Assembly (NCBI GenBank): GCA_029287595.1
Contig: JARFQU010000177.1
Coordinates: 1-41,714, forward strand
Direction of reading: 5' to 3'
Length of the DNA stretch: 41,714 nt
DNA from: Halioglobus sp.
Lineage (GTDB): Bacteria > Pseudomonadota > Gammaproteobacteria > Pseudomonadales > Halieaceae
The position numbers and the translations under genes were made by a program. Shown piece by piece: positions 1 through 7,109 of this stretch (position 1 is its first letter; the number at the start of each line of letters is the position of its first letter). Under the pieces are notes generated by a model that was not told the DNA's origin, did not search any database, and saw only the letters and a program-made list of their open reading frames with translations.

Positions 1-178
1 GGCACGGATTCACACAGGAACAAGCTCTAGCGTTGATTCTCGCCTTCAGAGGATAAAGGGGTCTTGGAAGTAATCTGGAAAACCAAATCCCATGGGAGCG
101 TCGCTTCCTGGCGAAAGGGGACGGTTGGCCAGATTTCACCACGCAGGCGCAAAAGGGTCCGCTATCACCTCACAGCAA

Positions 179-778
179 TTATGTTGGATTGCCTATTAGC
201 TTGGACCAACCACGGTAGAAGAAGTAAGCCCACAAAATATTACTGACAGTGTAATAAGCTATTAAAGTAAGCTCAATCTCACCTGGCAAAATTCCCTTGG
301 CGGACATCCATGCGGCAATCGGATAGATGACGAGTGCAACCAGGAAAACCAGGCTGTTTGGAAGAAAAATGCGTCTATCATAAGGAGTGGAGATGCTCTG
401 AACCAAAATATTGACGTTATAAATTGTGGCAAAAAGAGCCACTCCATGGATAACCGAAAGAGCAGAAAAAAACCACCAGATTTCCATGCCTAGAGTTGTG
501 TTTAATACATAAAAACCAAAGGCTAGGAAAAATACGTGTACGGCGTCTAATACTCTCGGCAATCTCTCCTGTGTCATTGAAACGAAAGAATATCCAATCC
601 AAGCCGCAATTATGCCAGACAGTATTCCAACGGCTGATAGCACAGAGTAAATATCGATTGGTGCAATTTCTCGAAGCAGAGTTACTACGTCCTCAACTGC
701 GAATCCAAGAAGAATACTGATTAACGTGATGTACACAGAGGGGAACAGCCTTTCTATCTTTTCTTTATTGGTTTGCAA
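179..778 (-). CDS. Hypothetical polytopic membrane protein
   Basis: A 199-residue protein that I do not recognise. About six hydrophobic segments can be read (roughly residues 12-30, 46-68, 78-98, 100-125, 142-160 and 170-190), so it is very probably an inner-membrane protein. The start is a TTG with a good GGGAGG Shine-Dalgarno six bases upstream; no ATG fits as well. It is the last of four small membrane-protein genes on this strand and shares their AT-rich composition. Its topology resembles the next gene (911-1480), but I see no convincing residue-level homology. The 178 bases to its left, up to the window edge, hold nothing I can support. Confidence 0.75.
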   Translation of the reverse strand: MQTNKEKIERLFPSVYITLISILLGFAVEDVVTLLREIAPIDIYSVLSAVGILSGIIAAWIGYSFVSMTQERLPRVLDAVHVFFLAFGFYVLNTTLGMEIWWFFSALSVIHGVALFATIYNVNILVQSISTPYDRRIFLPNSLVFLVALVIYPIAAWMSAKGILPGEIELTLIAYYTVSNILWAYFFYRGWSKLIGNPT

Positions 779-910
779 AAAAGCCTCCCAGAGAATGAGC
801 CGGAAACGGTTAAATCACTATCAAAAGTATATCATGGGCATAGTGTCGAAAAGCGCGGTCACCTGCGAGCTTTCGGCTGGAATATTTGAAATAAGGTTCA
901 GCGCAGGTAT

Positions 911-1480
911 CTATTCAACTGAGGCTACAGGACCAAAAGTTAATACCCAGAAAGTCACTACTATGGACAAACCGGCAAATATGACGATTGCTGCTTGAAC
1001 CTTGGGATTTTCATATACTATGCCCAAAATGGACCAGAAAAGCCCAACAGATGCCCAGGTTATCCCAATGATTTCAGGTTCGGCACTTACGCCGAAGTTT
1101 GAAAACACTATTAGAGACAACAGAGCAAGGATTGCATTAAGTGAGAAGAACCATCTTCTCTGACTATAGAAATGCTCCCGCCAATCGCGGATACGCTCTG
1201 GATGGTGACTTACCAGAGAATCAACCTGAAGATACATAATCGCTGGAAACATAACTACTTGAGTGAAAGTAAGCATGTTCCAGTAGTCTGGCGCTTCACG
1301 ATAACCCCAGAGCACCCACCAATAAGCGAGTGGATTCGTCAGCTTTATAAAAACCCACGTAGCGTGGACCCAATAACGGCGATTTGAGTTCAGCGCACTG
1401 CGCACCCCGTCAAGAAGTCGCGCAAAACACAACGCTAAGACAAGGGAAACAGCTACCGTGATATATTCAAATATTGTCAT
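911..1480 (-). CDS. Hypothetical polytopic membrane protein
   Basis: A 189-residue protein with five or six hydrophobic segments, beginning with a membrane segment right after the start (about residues 5-25) and ending with one at about 163-185. The middle has a Trp-rich stretch around YWWVLWGYRE. No enzymatic motif is visible and I cannot name the family. The ATG has only a weak GAG-type ribosome site. It lies in the AT-rich cluster of small membrane proteins, separated by gaps of about 130-200 bases from its neighbours, so it may have its own promoter. Inner-membrane location is inferred from hydrophobicity only. Confidence 0.75.
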   Translation of the reverse strand: MTIFEYITVAVSLVLALCFARLLDGVRSALNSNRRYWVHATWVFIKLTNPLAYWWVLWGYREAPDYWNMLTFTQVVMFPAIMYLQVDSLVSHHPERIRDWREHFYSQRRWFFSLNAILALLSLIVFSNFGVSAEPEIIGITWASVGLFWSILGIVYENPKVQAAIVIFAGLSIVVTFWVLTFGPVASVE

Positions 1481-1675
1481 GACATCAGCTCGGCTTTAAA
1501 AGCACGATAATTCCGACTTAACGATAACCTTACAATATGTGCAGAATTACAATAAATACTCATGGGAGCATTGAGGTGTATCAACGCTTAAGTAGATGAC
1601 CGCTGCTAGGCGAAACCGGCTGGTTTAGAGCCTGAATTAGCCCAGGTGGTGATGTCCGCTTCCACTTCAAAAGCG

Positions 1676-2044
1676 TCATCCAATTTTGGGGTGCCTGACA
1701 TCCCACATAAACTTCACGCAGGCAAGGATTCCGGCCAGCAGAATAACTACCGTAATCTGGGTCACCCATGCATCAAGAAAAAAAGTCTCGTTAGGATTCA
1801 TCTTTTCCAATTTGTCAGCTAAGACTACTCCACGAGTGAAGCTGCCGAAGGCAGAAAAAACAAACATAATTGACATTACTAAAAACAGTGTTGAAATAGT
1901 AACGTTCTGGAGTTTGGTCAAACTTCGTCCGACAAGGTAGGCCGCTACCAGATAACCACTCGTTATGGTTAGGTAACCCATCAAGGCATCCAGTCCAACC
2001 GCCGTGAAATTTGAGATGCCCTCTAGTAGCTCATATTCGGTCAT
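1676..2044 (-). CDS. Small membrane protein, paralogue of the 2183-2605 product
   Basis: A 122-residue protein with three hydrophobic segments (about 13-38, 47-69 and 91-114). The start is well supported by AAGGAG eight bases before the ATG. It is clearly related to the upstream gene: both begin MTE-E, both carry YLV-AY-VGRSL near residue 35, and both end their last membrane segment with FMW-VRHPK. This copy stops two residues after the RHPK motif, whereas the paralogue runs on for about 18 more. Function unknown; tandem duplication followed by divergence is inferred. Confidence 0.75.
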   Translation of the reverse strand: MTEYELLEGISNFTAVGLDALMGYLTITSGYLVAAYLVGRSLTKLQNVTISTLFLVMSIMFVFSAFGSFTRGVVLADKLEKMNPNETFFLDAWVTQITVVILLAGILACVKFMWDVRHPKIG

Positions 2045-2118
2045 TCCTTTGTCTCCTTGTTGCCAAATTTACAGAAAGGATAGACCGATGTCGCAAAATA
2101 GGCGAAATGGGATGCTTG

Positions 2119-2206
2119 GAGACTGTAACTAAATCTGTGTAACTGCCTATCCTCACCCATTGCATGGGTTAATAATAGGCAGTTACACAGATTTAGTTAC
2201 AGTCTC
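2119..2206. repeat. Perfect 32-bp inverted repeat with nested hairpin
   Basis: Arms 2119-2150 and 2175-2206 are exact reverse complements over 32 bases. The 24-base centre (2151-2174) contains a smaller perfect hairpin, ACCCAT-TGC-ATGGGT. The right arm overlaps the 3' end of the 2183-2605 gene and provides its stop codon; the left arm lies in the leader of the 1676-2044 gene. There is no T-run on either side, so it is not a standard intrinsic terminator. The arm, with its TGTGTAACTGCC core, is reminiscent of insertion-sequence ends of the IS256 type, so a MITE-like remnant is possible. No clean target-site duplication is visible. Confidence 0.9.
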
Positions 2207-2605
2207 GAAAATAGGTGCGAATTCAATCGGTCGCTCTTTTTTAGGATGTCTGACTTGCCACATGAACATTAAGGCGCCAATTACTAGTACCAGCTTCATG
2301 CCTGAGAATACAATCCTGACCGCCTGGTCTTCTGTTCTAATTCTCTCCATGCTATCTCGTAATATCGCAAGTTCGTCTGCATATGCGTAAGCTACGGCAA
2401 GTTGCGCGAGTTGGGTGTTGAAACCGACAAATATCATAAGAATGAAGGCAAAATTTATAAATCCGACTTGATAAGCCGCAAGTGATCTTCCTACTGAATA
2501 TGCAACCACCAAATATGCTGACAAGATCGTAAGGAACACTGCCTGTGCTGCGATAATATTGCTATTCGTTCCGTTCAGTAGGTCCGCAATCTCGTGCTCA
2601 GTCAT
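2183..2605 (-). CDS. Small membrane protein with repeat-encoded C-terminus
   Basis: A 140-residue protein with three hydrophobic segments (about 17-40, 46-72 and 99-118), paralogous to the 1676-2044 product. Shared marks are the MTE-E start, the YLVVAYSVGRSL stretch and the FMWQVRHPK end of the last membrane segment. After RHPK this copy continues for about 18 residues, and its last seven codons plus the TAA lie inside the right arm of the perfect inverted repeat. The tail therefore looks acquired rather than ancestral. An AAGGG ribosome site precedes the ATG. Function unknown. Confidence 0.75.
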   Translation of the reverse strand: MTEHEIADLLNGTNSNIIAAQAVFLTILSAYLVVAYSVGRSLAAYQVGFINFAFILMIFVGFNTQLAQLAVAYAYADELAILRDSMERIRTEDQAVRIVFSGMKLVLVIGALMFMWQVRHPKKERPIEFAPIFETVTKSV

Positions 2606-2791
2606 AATTTCATACCCTTGTAGTAAAACGTCCTATAAGGGTCGACCGATTGAAACCGCACCTCTTAGCGGCCAGTCACATCGATGAATGACGATTGGCG
2701 GCAAACTTAACGGCCAGAATGAGAAGCATAGTGTGGTGCTGGCATGTTAATTTTTGTAGACTAAACTCTGGCTTTGCCTGAGGGAGTTGAC

Positions 2792-4012
2792 ATGAGTATT
2801 CAAAATACTGTGGTGTATGGTTGTTTAGTGGTTGGCATCCTAATCACTAACATTGCAATTGCTCAGGCACCTTCACCGGTCAAGGCGACCCCCAACCGGG
2901 CAGCTTACTTCCCTCAAACTGAAGACTTGAAACCTGATGAAATGCGAATAATTTCATTGGGTACAGCCATGCCTTTCCAGAGACCCGCACAAGCAGCGCC
3001 TTCCTTCCTGGTCGAGCTGGGTAATGGAGACAAATTTTTGTTCGACATAGGCACAGGAGCGGCCGAGCGATTGGCTGCATTACAAATTCCATATAACTAT
3101 CTGAACAAAGTATTTCTTGGGCACTTACATGCCGACCACATGGGTGATTTGCCAGCACTTTGGGTGGGGGGAACAATTAACAATCGTACTGTGCCTTTAG
3201 AGATATGGGGGCCCTCTGGTTCAGAGGATCAGTATGGAACCAAGTACGCCATTGATGGGCTTAAAGAGTTTTACAACTGGGATATTGCTACCCGCAGGGG
3301 TGCTTTCGTAGCAGCTGGTCAGGAGCTCATTGTCCACGAATTTGACTACCGGGGTGAAAACAAAATCATTTATGAAGAGAACGGCGTCACCATCCGTTCT
3401 TTTCCTGCCGTGCACGCCTTTGACGGGCCGGTCAGCTTCAGGTTGGACTGGAATGGGCTTTCATTCGTTTTCAGCAGCGATACCTTTCCCAATAAATGGT
3501 TCCTTGAATATGCCAAGAATGCAGACGTTGTCGTTCACGAATGCTTTGTGACGGTAGACGATCTTGTCAACAGGATGAACTTTCCAGTTGAACGTGCATT
3601 ACTGGTTGGTGCGCAAGTTCACACCCCTCCGGAAGCATTCGGCAAGGTCATGAGTATGGTCAAACCACGGATGGCAGTGGCCTACCACTTTATCAATGAT
3701 TTTGACACGGCGCCCAATATCCTGGAAGGAATCCGTCAAACTTATGATGGCCCCCTTACCTTGGCGAAGGACATGCTGGTCTGGAATGTCACTAAAGACA
3801 AGATTGATGTTCGTGAAGTGGTTTACAACGAGAATGTCTGGACCGCTCCAATTGTAGAGAGAGGTGAGATTGATACCAGTCTGCGTGAAAGTGAATCTGA
3901 CTTCATCAAGGCTGGTGTAGCTGATTTTTCAGACGTTATTTCAGATGTTTACCGCCGGACCAACGAAAAATATGGCACGGACGTTAAGCCGGAACTCACC
4001 GATAGCCAATAA
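2792..4012 (+). CDS. Secreted metallo-beta-lactamase-fold hydrolase (AtsA/GntH-like)
   Basis: A 406-residue metallo-hydrolase. The metal-binding HLHADH motif lies at residues 111-116, followed by later ligands in PAVHAFDG, FSSDT and AYHF, the pattern of the RNase Z/arylsulfatase AtsA branch of the MBL superfamily. Some relatives are annotated as GntH of guanitoxin biosynthesis, but nothing here suggests that pathway. The ATG at 2792 is chosen because GAGGGA stands correctly before it and the protein then starts with a signal peptide ending near AIAQA; an in-frame TTG at 2774 would spoil both. Periplasmic location follows. The substrate cannot be read from sequence. It stands alone, in the AT-rich region, followed by stem-loops. 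Confidence 0.85.
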   Translation: MSIQNTVVYGCLVVGILITNIAIAQAPSPVKATPNRAAYFPQTEDLKPDEMRIISLGTAMPFQRPAQAAPSFLVELGNGDKFLFDIGTGAAERLAALQIPYNYLNKVFLGHLHADHMGDLPALWVGGTINNRTVPLEIWGPSGSEDQYGTKYAIDGLKEFYNWDIATRRGAFVAAGQELIVHEFDYRGENKIIYEENGVTIRSFPAVHAFDGPVSFRLDWNGLSFVFSSDTFPNKWFLEYAKNADVVVHECFVTVDDLVNRMNFPVERALLVGAQVHTPPEAFGKVMSMVKPRMAVAYHFINDFDTAPNILEGIRQTYDGPLTLAKDMLVWNVTKDKIDVREVVYNENVWTAPIVERGEIDTSLRESESDFIKAGVADFSDVISDVYRRTNEKYGTDVKPELTDSQ

Positions 4013-4144
4013 CACAGAGTTTTAATAAATCTCACTCTTTCGGTCCCATGATTACAGCCTCCTGAAGGTAGGTTATTTCAGGCTGGACTGTCCCGCAGGG
4101 AATGACATATCTACAATACTGTTAACCAATAAGGACTACGCCTT

Positions 4145-4171
4145 ATCCGCAAAGTAGGTCATTTTGCGGAT
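4145..4171 (+). terminator. Stem-loop after the MBL hydrolase gene
   Basis: A perfect 9-bp stem (ATCCGCAAA at 4145-4153 with TTTGCGGAT at 4163-4171) closes a 9-base loop, followed by a T-rich but interrupted stretch. It may end the transcript of the hydrolase gene, 130 bases upstream. The lack of a clean T-run keeps confidence low. The gap from 4013 to 4336 otherwise holds only the two further hairpins listed separately. Confidence 0.4.
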
Positions 4172-4208
4172 TTGTACATTTATTAACCAACACAGGTTTA
4201 TGTTAAAC

Positions 4209-4230
4209 AGCCCCGTCCTGGGGCTTTCTT
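4209..4230 (+). terminator. Intrinsic-terminator-like hairpin, plus strand
   Basis: The stem AGCCCC/GGGGCT (4209-4214 with 4220-4225) and a 5-base loop are followed by TTCTT. The form is that of a short Rho-independent terminator and would stop rightward transcription from the MBL hydrolase before it runs antisense into the tRNA gene. Confidence 0.5.
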
Positions 4231-4284
4231 GCGTCTGGATACTTGGTTTCGGTTACCCAGAGCAGATTTAGGGGGGTGGAAACG

Positions 4285-4308
4285 AAAAAGGCCACCCGAA
4301 GGTGACCT
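4285..4308 (-). terminator. Rho-independent terminator of tRNA-Ala
   Basis: Read on the minus strand, an 8-bp stem (AGGTCACC/GGTGGCCT, one G-U pair) closes a stable TTCG tetraloop and is followed by a run of five T residues. It begins 28 bases after the tRNA 3' end. This is a textbook intrinsic terminator for the tRNA transcript. Confidence 0.85.
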
Positions 4309-4336
4309 CTAAGTAGCTGTATTTAAACAGCTTATT

Positions 4337-4412
4337 TGGTGGAGCTAAGCGGGATCGAACCGCTGACCTCAACACTGCCAGTGTTGCGCTCTCCCAGCTG
4401 AGCTATAGCCCC
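4337..4412 (-). tRNA. tRNA-Ala (anticodon GGC)
   Basis: A complete 76-base cloverleaf including an encoded CCA end. The acceptor stem is GGGGCTA/TAGCTCC and carries the G3:U70 wobble, the identity element of alanine tRNAs. The anticodon loop CTGGCAG gives anticodon GGC, and the T-arm TTCGATC is standard. The gene is transcribed leftward, so its 3' end faces the AT-rich region at 1-4336. Confidence 0.97.
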
Positions 4413-4595
4413 AAGAATTTGTGCTAACTCATTGATCAATATGGATTTTTAGCCCGGGAAGATCGATCAAGAGGGTGCATTTTAGTGATAGTGGTGCGCG
4501 CTGTCAAGAACAGGGGCCCGCGGCCAGTGCTGGCCGGTTGCGGGCACTATGTTAAGCTTCTCAAAACCCCGCCCACGACCGAGGAGACTTACCCC

Positions 4596-4970
4596 GTGCT
4601 AGGCAAAATCGTTCTCTGGATATCTGCAATCGTCTTTATCAGCTATGGGCTGGCCTGTTTCTTTTACCCGGGTTTACCTGCCGGCTATGCCGGGCTGGTG
4701 ATGAGTAACGGCGATGCCTTCTCGGAAATGGGTGCCATGTATGGTGGACTGCAAACGGGCTTCGGGTTGTTCTGCCTGATAGGCGCGGTAAAGCCCGCCT
4801 ATTCACGTGCCGCGTTACTGCTGTTGGTGTGTTGCATTGGCCTGCTGGCCCTGGGCAGACTCTACTCAACCTTCACCGGTACTGACGCCGTGGGCGTCTA
4901 TACCTGGGGTGCCATGGCGTTCGAATTCAGCACGGCCATACTGGCGGCAGTAGCGCTGCGCAAAACCTAG
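4596..4970 (+). CDS. DUF4345-type small membrane protein
   Basis: A 124-residue membrane protein with about four hydrophobic segments. The middle stretch, GGLQTGFG followed by a Leu-rich segment ending ALGRLYS, is what I recall for DUF4345 proteins, a family without known function. The GTG at 4596 is chosen because GAGGAG stands at 4581-4586 and the protein then begins directly with its first membrane segment. An upstream in-frame extension to 4485 is Pro/Arg-rich, unlike the family. Its stop codon overlaps that of the convergent thioesterase gene in the shared palindrome CTAG. Confidence 0.75.
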   Translation: MLGKIVLWISAIVFISYGLACFFYPGLPAGYAGLVMSNGDAFSEMGAMYGGLQTGFGLFCLIGAVKPAYSRAALLLLVCCIGLLALGRLYSTFTGTDAVGVYTWGAMAFEFSTAILAAVALRKT

Positions 4971-5620
4971 CCCGGCTTAGACGGTGCCTTCTCAGGCAGT
5001 TCCGCTGAGCATATAAACAAGCCCTCGGCACTGGCGGTCACCTCGCCATTCACCCGCATTTCACCGCGGCTGAGTTGCTTGCGGCCATCCTGACGTACAT
5101 TGACGCCCCACAACTCCACAGGCGTATTCAATGGTGTTTTGCGGTGGTACTTCACTGTCAGCGTCCCGGTGAAGCCCGCCCTCCCCGAGACCACATTCGC
5201 CATAGACAGCACCTCATCGAAAACCGCTGCGATAATGCCACCGTGTACGCTGTCTGGCGGGCCGGCGTAGGTGGGAGAGAAAATTGCCTCGCCCAGTACT
5301 TCGTTGCCGTGCTTCCACATTTTGATAGGCGGCGCTATCGGGTTACGCTTTCCGCTTACCGGACTGTAGGCCATCACCGCGGTAAGATCATCATCGCGCC
5401 AGGCAAATCCGGGCGTATCGCTGGCGATGGAAATCGTTGACCAGCCCTCACCCTGCTTCAACCAGGGCCGCAATACCTCCATGGCCTGGCGAATATGAGC
5501 CGTGGCCTGCGCCAGCGCTTCATCCGGCGCATGACTGCAGCGCAAATGGTGTATCAGTTGCCCGGCGTCTTTGTTAATCGCTTCGAGCAGTTCGTTGTTT
5601 TGCGGGTCCCCATCGGACAT
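4967..5620 (-). CDS. PaaI-like hotdog-fold thioesterase
   Basis: A 217-residue protein whose C-terminal half is a 4HBT hotdog domain. The typical HGG helix start (VHGGIIAAVFDEV), the following small-residue helix and the strand LTVKYHRKTPL are all present. Such enzymes hydrolyse acyl-CoA thioesters in the cytoplasm. The Asp/Glu five residues after HGG is in the usual catalytic place (DE in FDEV). The N-terminal 100 residues are less conserved. The gene runs toward the DUF4345 gene, sharing 4 bp, and diverges from slyD across a 208-bp region that probably holds both promoters. The substrate cannot be inferred. Confidence 0.85.
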   Translation of the reverse strand: MSDGDPQNNELLEAINKDAGQLIHHLRCSHAPDEALAQATAHIRQAMEVLRPWLKQGEGWSTISIASDTPGFAWRDDDLTAVMAYSPVSGKRNPIAPPIKMWKHGNEVLGEAIFSPTYAGPPDSVHGGIIAAVFDEVLSMANVVSGRAGFTGTLTVKYHRKTPLNTPVELWGVNVRQDGRKQLSRGEMRVNGEVTASAEGLFICSAELPEKAPSKPG

Positions 5621-5828
5621 ATCGTTAACCTGTAGTCTGAATAGACATCGTCTGCATGGTCGCCGATCAGATCGCGGGCAACAATAGCGGCGTTTGCATC
5701 AAGGCCCGGCGGTATAATTTTCGCGCCCAACTGCATCATGCCGTAAGCAACCGACAGGACAAGACACTAGGAACGCTGGCGGCGAGGCTTTATTATCCGC
5801 ACTCGGCAAATAGACAAGGGATCATGCA

Positions 5829-6311
5829 TTGAATATCACACCCAAGACCGTAGTTGTTTTTCACTACACCCTGCGCGACGAACAGGGCACTGAACTGGAG
5901 TCCTCCCGGGACGCCGACCCCAGCGCTTATTTGCATGGTGCCAACAACATAATTCCGGGACTGGAATCAGCCATGACCGGCAAGGCCGCAGGTGACGTAT
6001 TCAGTGCTACCGTGGCACCGGAGCAGGCTTATGGCCTGCGCAACCCGGAAAAAGTGCAACGGGTACCCATCAAACACCTGTTATTCAAGGGCAAGCTGCG
6101 CCCCGGCATGGTGGTGCAAATGAATACCAAGGAAGGCAGACACCCGGTAACAGTGACCAAAGCGGGCCGTCACACTGCTGATATCGATACCAATCATCCA
6201 CTGGCAGGCCAGCAACTGACTTTTGACATCGAAATCGTAGACGTGCGCGCAGCCAGCGCGGATGAGTTAACCCACGGCCATGCGCACGGCCCGGGTGGTC
6301 ACCACCACTAG
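5829..6311 (+). CDS. slyD: SlyD-like FKBP-type peptidyl-prolyl isomerase
   Basis: A 160-residue FKBP-family prolyl isomerase and chaperone, cytoplasmic. The N-terminal FKBP strand pattern (VVVFHYTLRDEQG), the LHG-NNIIPGLE segment and the inserted-in-flap domain (about residues 70-125) match the SlyD type. The C-terminus is His-rich (HGHAHGPGGHHH), shorter than E. coli SlyD's metal-binding tail but suited to bind Ni or Zn. The start is TTG at 5829, since the nearby ATG at 5824 runs into a stop after two codons; AAGGGA lies in proper spacing. The GTPA-like FKBP core is truncated compared with large FKBPs, as usual for this subfamily. Confidence 0.88.
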   Translation: MNITPKTVVVFHYTLRDEQGTELESSRDADPSAYLHGANNIIPGLESAMTGKAAGDVFSATVAPEQAYGLRNPEKVQRVPIKHLLFKGKLRPGMVVQMNTKEGRHPVTVTKAGRHTADIDTNHPLAGQQLTFDIEIVDVRAASADELTHGHAHGPGGHHH

Positions 6312-6343
6312 GTGGCTATTGACCAGCGGTGCACGCAAGCGCA

Positions 6344-7096
6344 TTAGCTGCCGTAATTATCACGCAGGTAATCAAGGATATCGTTGGATTCGAACAGTCC
6401 CTGCTCCGTATTGGGGTCATACAAATAAGGAATGGCAACCTTGCCCTCGGTTTCCTGCAGGATACGTCGGTTTTCCAGCTCACTGTCGGGTGTGATATTG
6501 AAACGCTTGCGCACCGGGGGCAATAACCACTCCTGCAAGCGGGTACGACCACAACTCCTGATAATATAGGGTATTTCCATCTCGCAAAGTAATTCACGCA
6601 CCGGCCTGGCATATGGGCTGGACTCAAAGCTGTATAGCTCCAGCATATATTCCGGCTCCACACCGGGCCGTGCCTGCATACCATTTTTTACCCGCGGTGC
6701 GCTGGCGAGCATGGATCCAAATGTCTGTAATTTCCCTGCGCGCCACTTCAGCGGCAGGTCGCGCTGACCATAGGTCTCGAACAAATAGGCTACGATATCC
6801 AGTGACTCATACATCTCCGCGCCGTTATTGGGGTCTACCAGGTAGGGAAACTGCGCTTTGCCGCCGCGCTCGATCAACTCTGGACGGAATCGCTCGCCCT
6901 GTTTGGGACAGGGGTAGATTTCCACATCCAGGTCCAGTTCCGTGAACGCCTCCCGCACCAGGCGGCAGTAGGGACAGTTCTCGATATCGTATAGCTGCAG
7001 CATCAGCTCAGGTTTGATTGCCGCAGGGGCGCTCTGGATGCCATTGGAGGCGCGCACCAAGGTAGAGATCATGGAGGTTGCGAGATTTGATGCCAT
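6344..7096 (-). CDS. Tandem GST-N/glutaredoxin-like two-domain protein
   Basis: A 250-residue protein made of two thioredoxin-fold GST N-terminal domains in tandem. The first (about 30-115) has a glutaredoxin-type CPYC motif (NCPYCRLVREAF). The second (about 148-248) has the matching site degraded to SPYARPVRELL. Both domains share the later YL-DPN ... G---YES/FES -DI--YL signature, so internal duplication is clear. One domain thus keeps redox cysteines and the other has lost them. No GST C-terminal helical domain is present. The gene starts 13 bases after the gltX stop and is probably cotranscribed with it. A thiol-disulfide or glutathione-linked role is inferred. Confidence 0.82.
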   Translation of the reverse strand: MASNLATSMISTLVRASNGIQSAPAAIKPELMLQLYDIENCPYCRLVREAFTELDLDVEIYPCPKQGERFRPELIERGGKAQFPYLVDPNNGAEMYESLDIVAYLFETYGQRDLPLKWRAGKLQTFGSMLASAPRVKNGMQARPGVEPEYMLELYSFESSPYARPVRELLCEMEIPYIIRSCGRTRLQEWLLPPVRKRFNITPDSELENRRILQETEGKVAIPYLYDPNTEQGLFESNDILDYLRDNYGS

Positions 7097-7109
7097 ATTG
7101 GTAGCCCTC

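Noticed and set aside
2095-2215. AAAATAGG on both sides of the inverted repeat as a target-site duplication
   Set aside because: The left copy is 16 bases from the repeat end and the right copy one base away, so they do not flank it as a duplication should.
4485-4595. N-terminal extension of the DUF4345 protein
   Set aside because: The extension is Pro/Arg-rich, lacks a ribosome site, and the GTG at 4596 has GAGGAG upstream.
5554-5739. 61-codon minus-strand frame in the slyD/thioesterase intergenic region
   Set aside because: It overlaps the thioesterase start in another frame and has no homology signs; the region is better explained by two divergent promoters.
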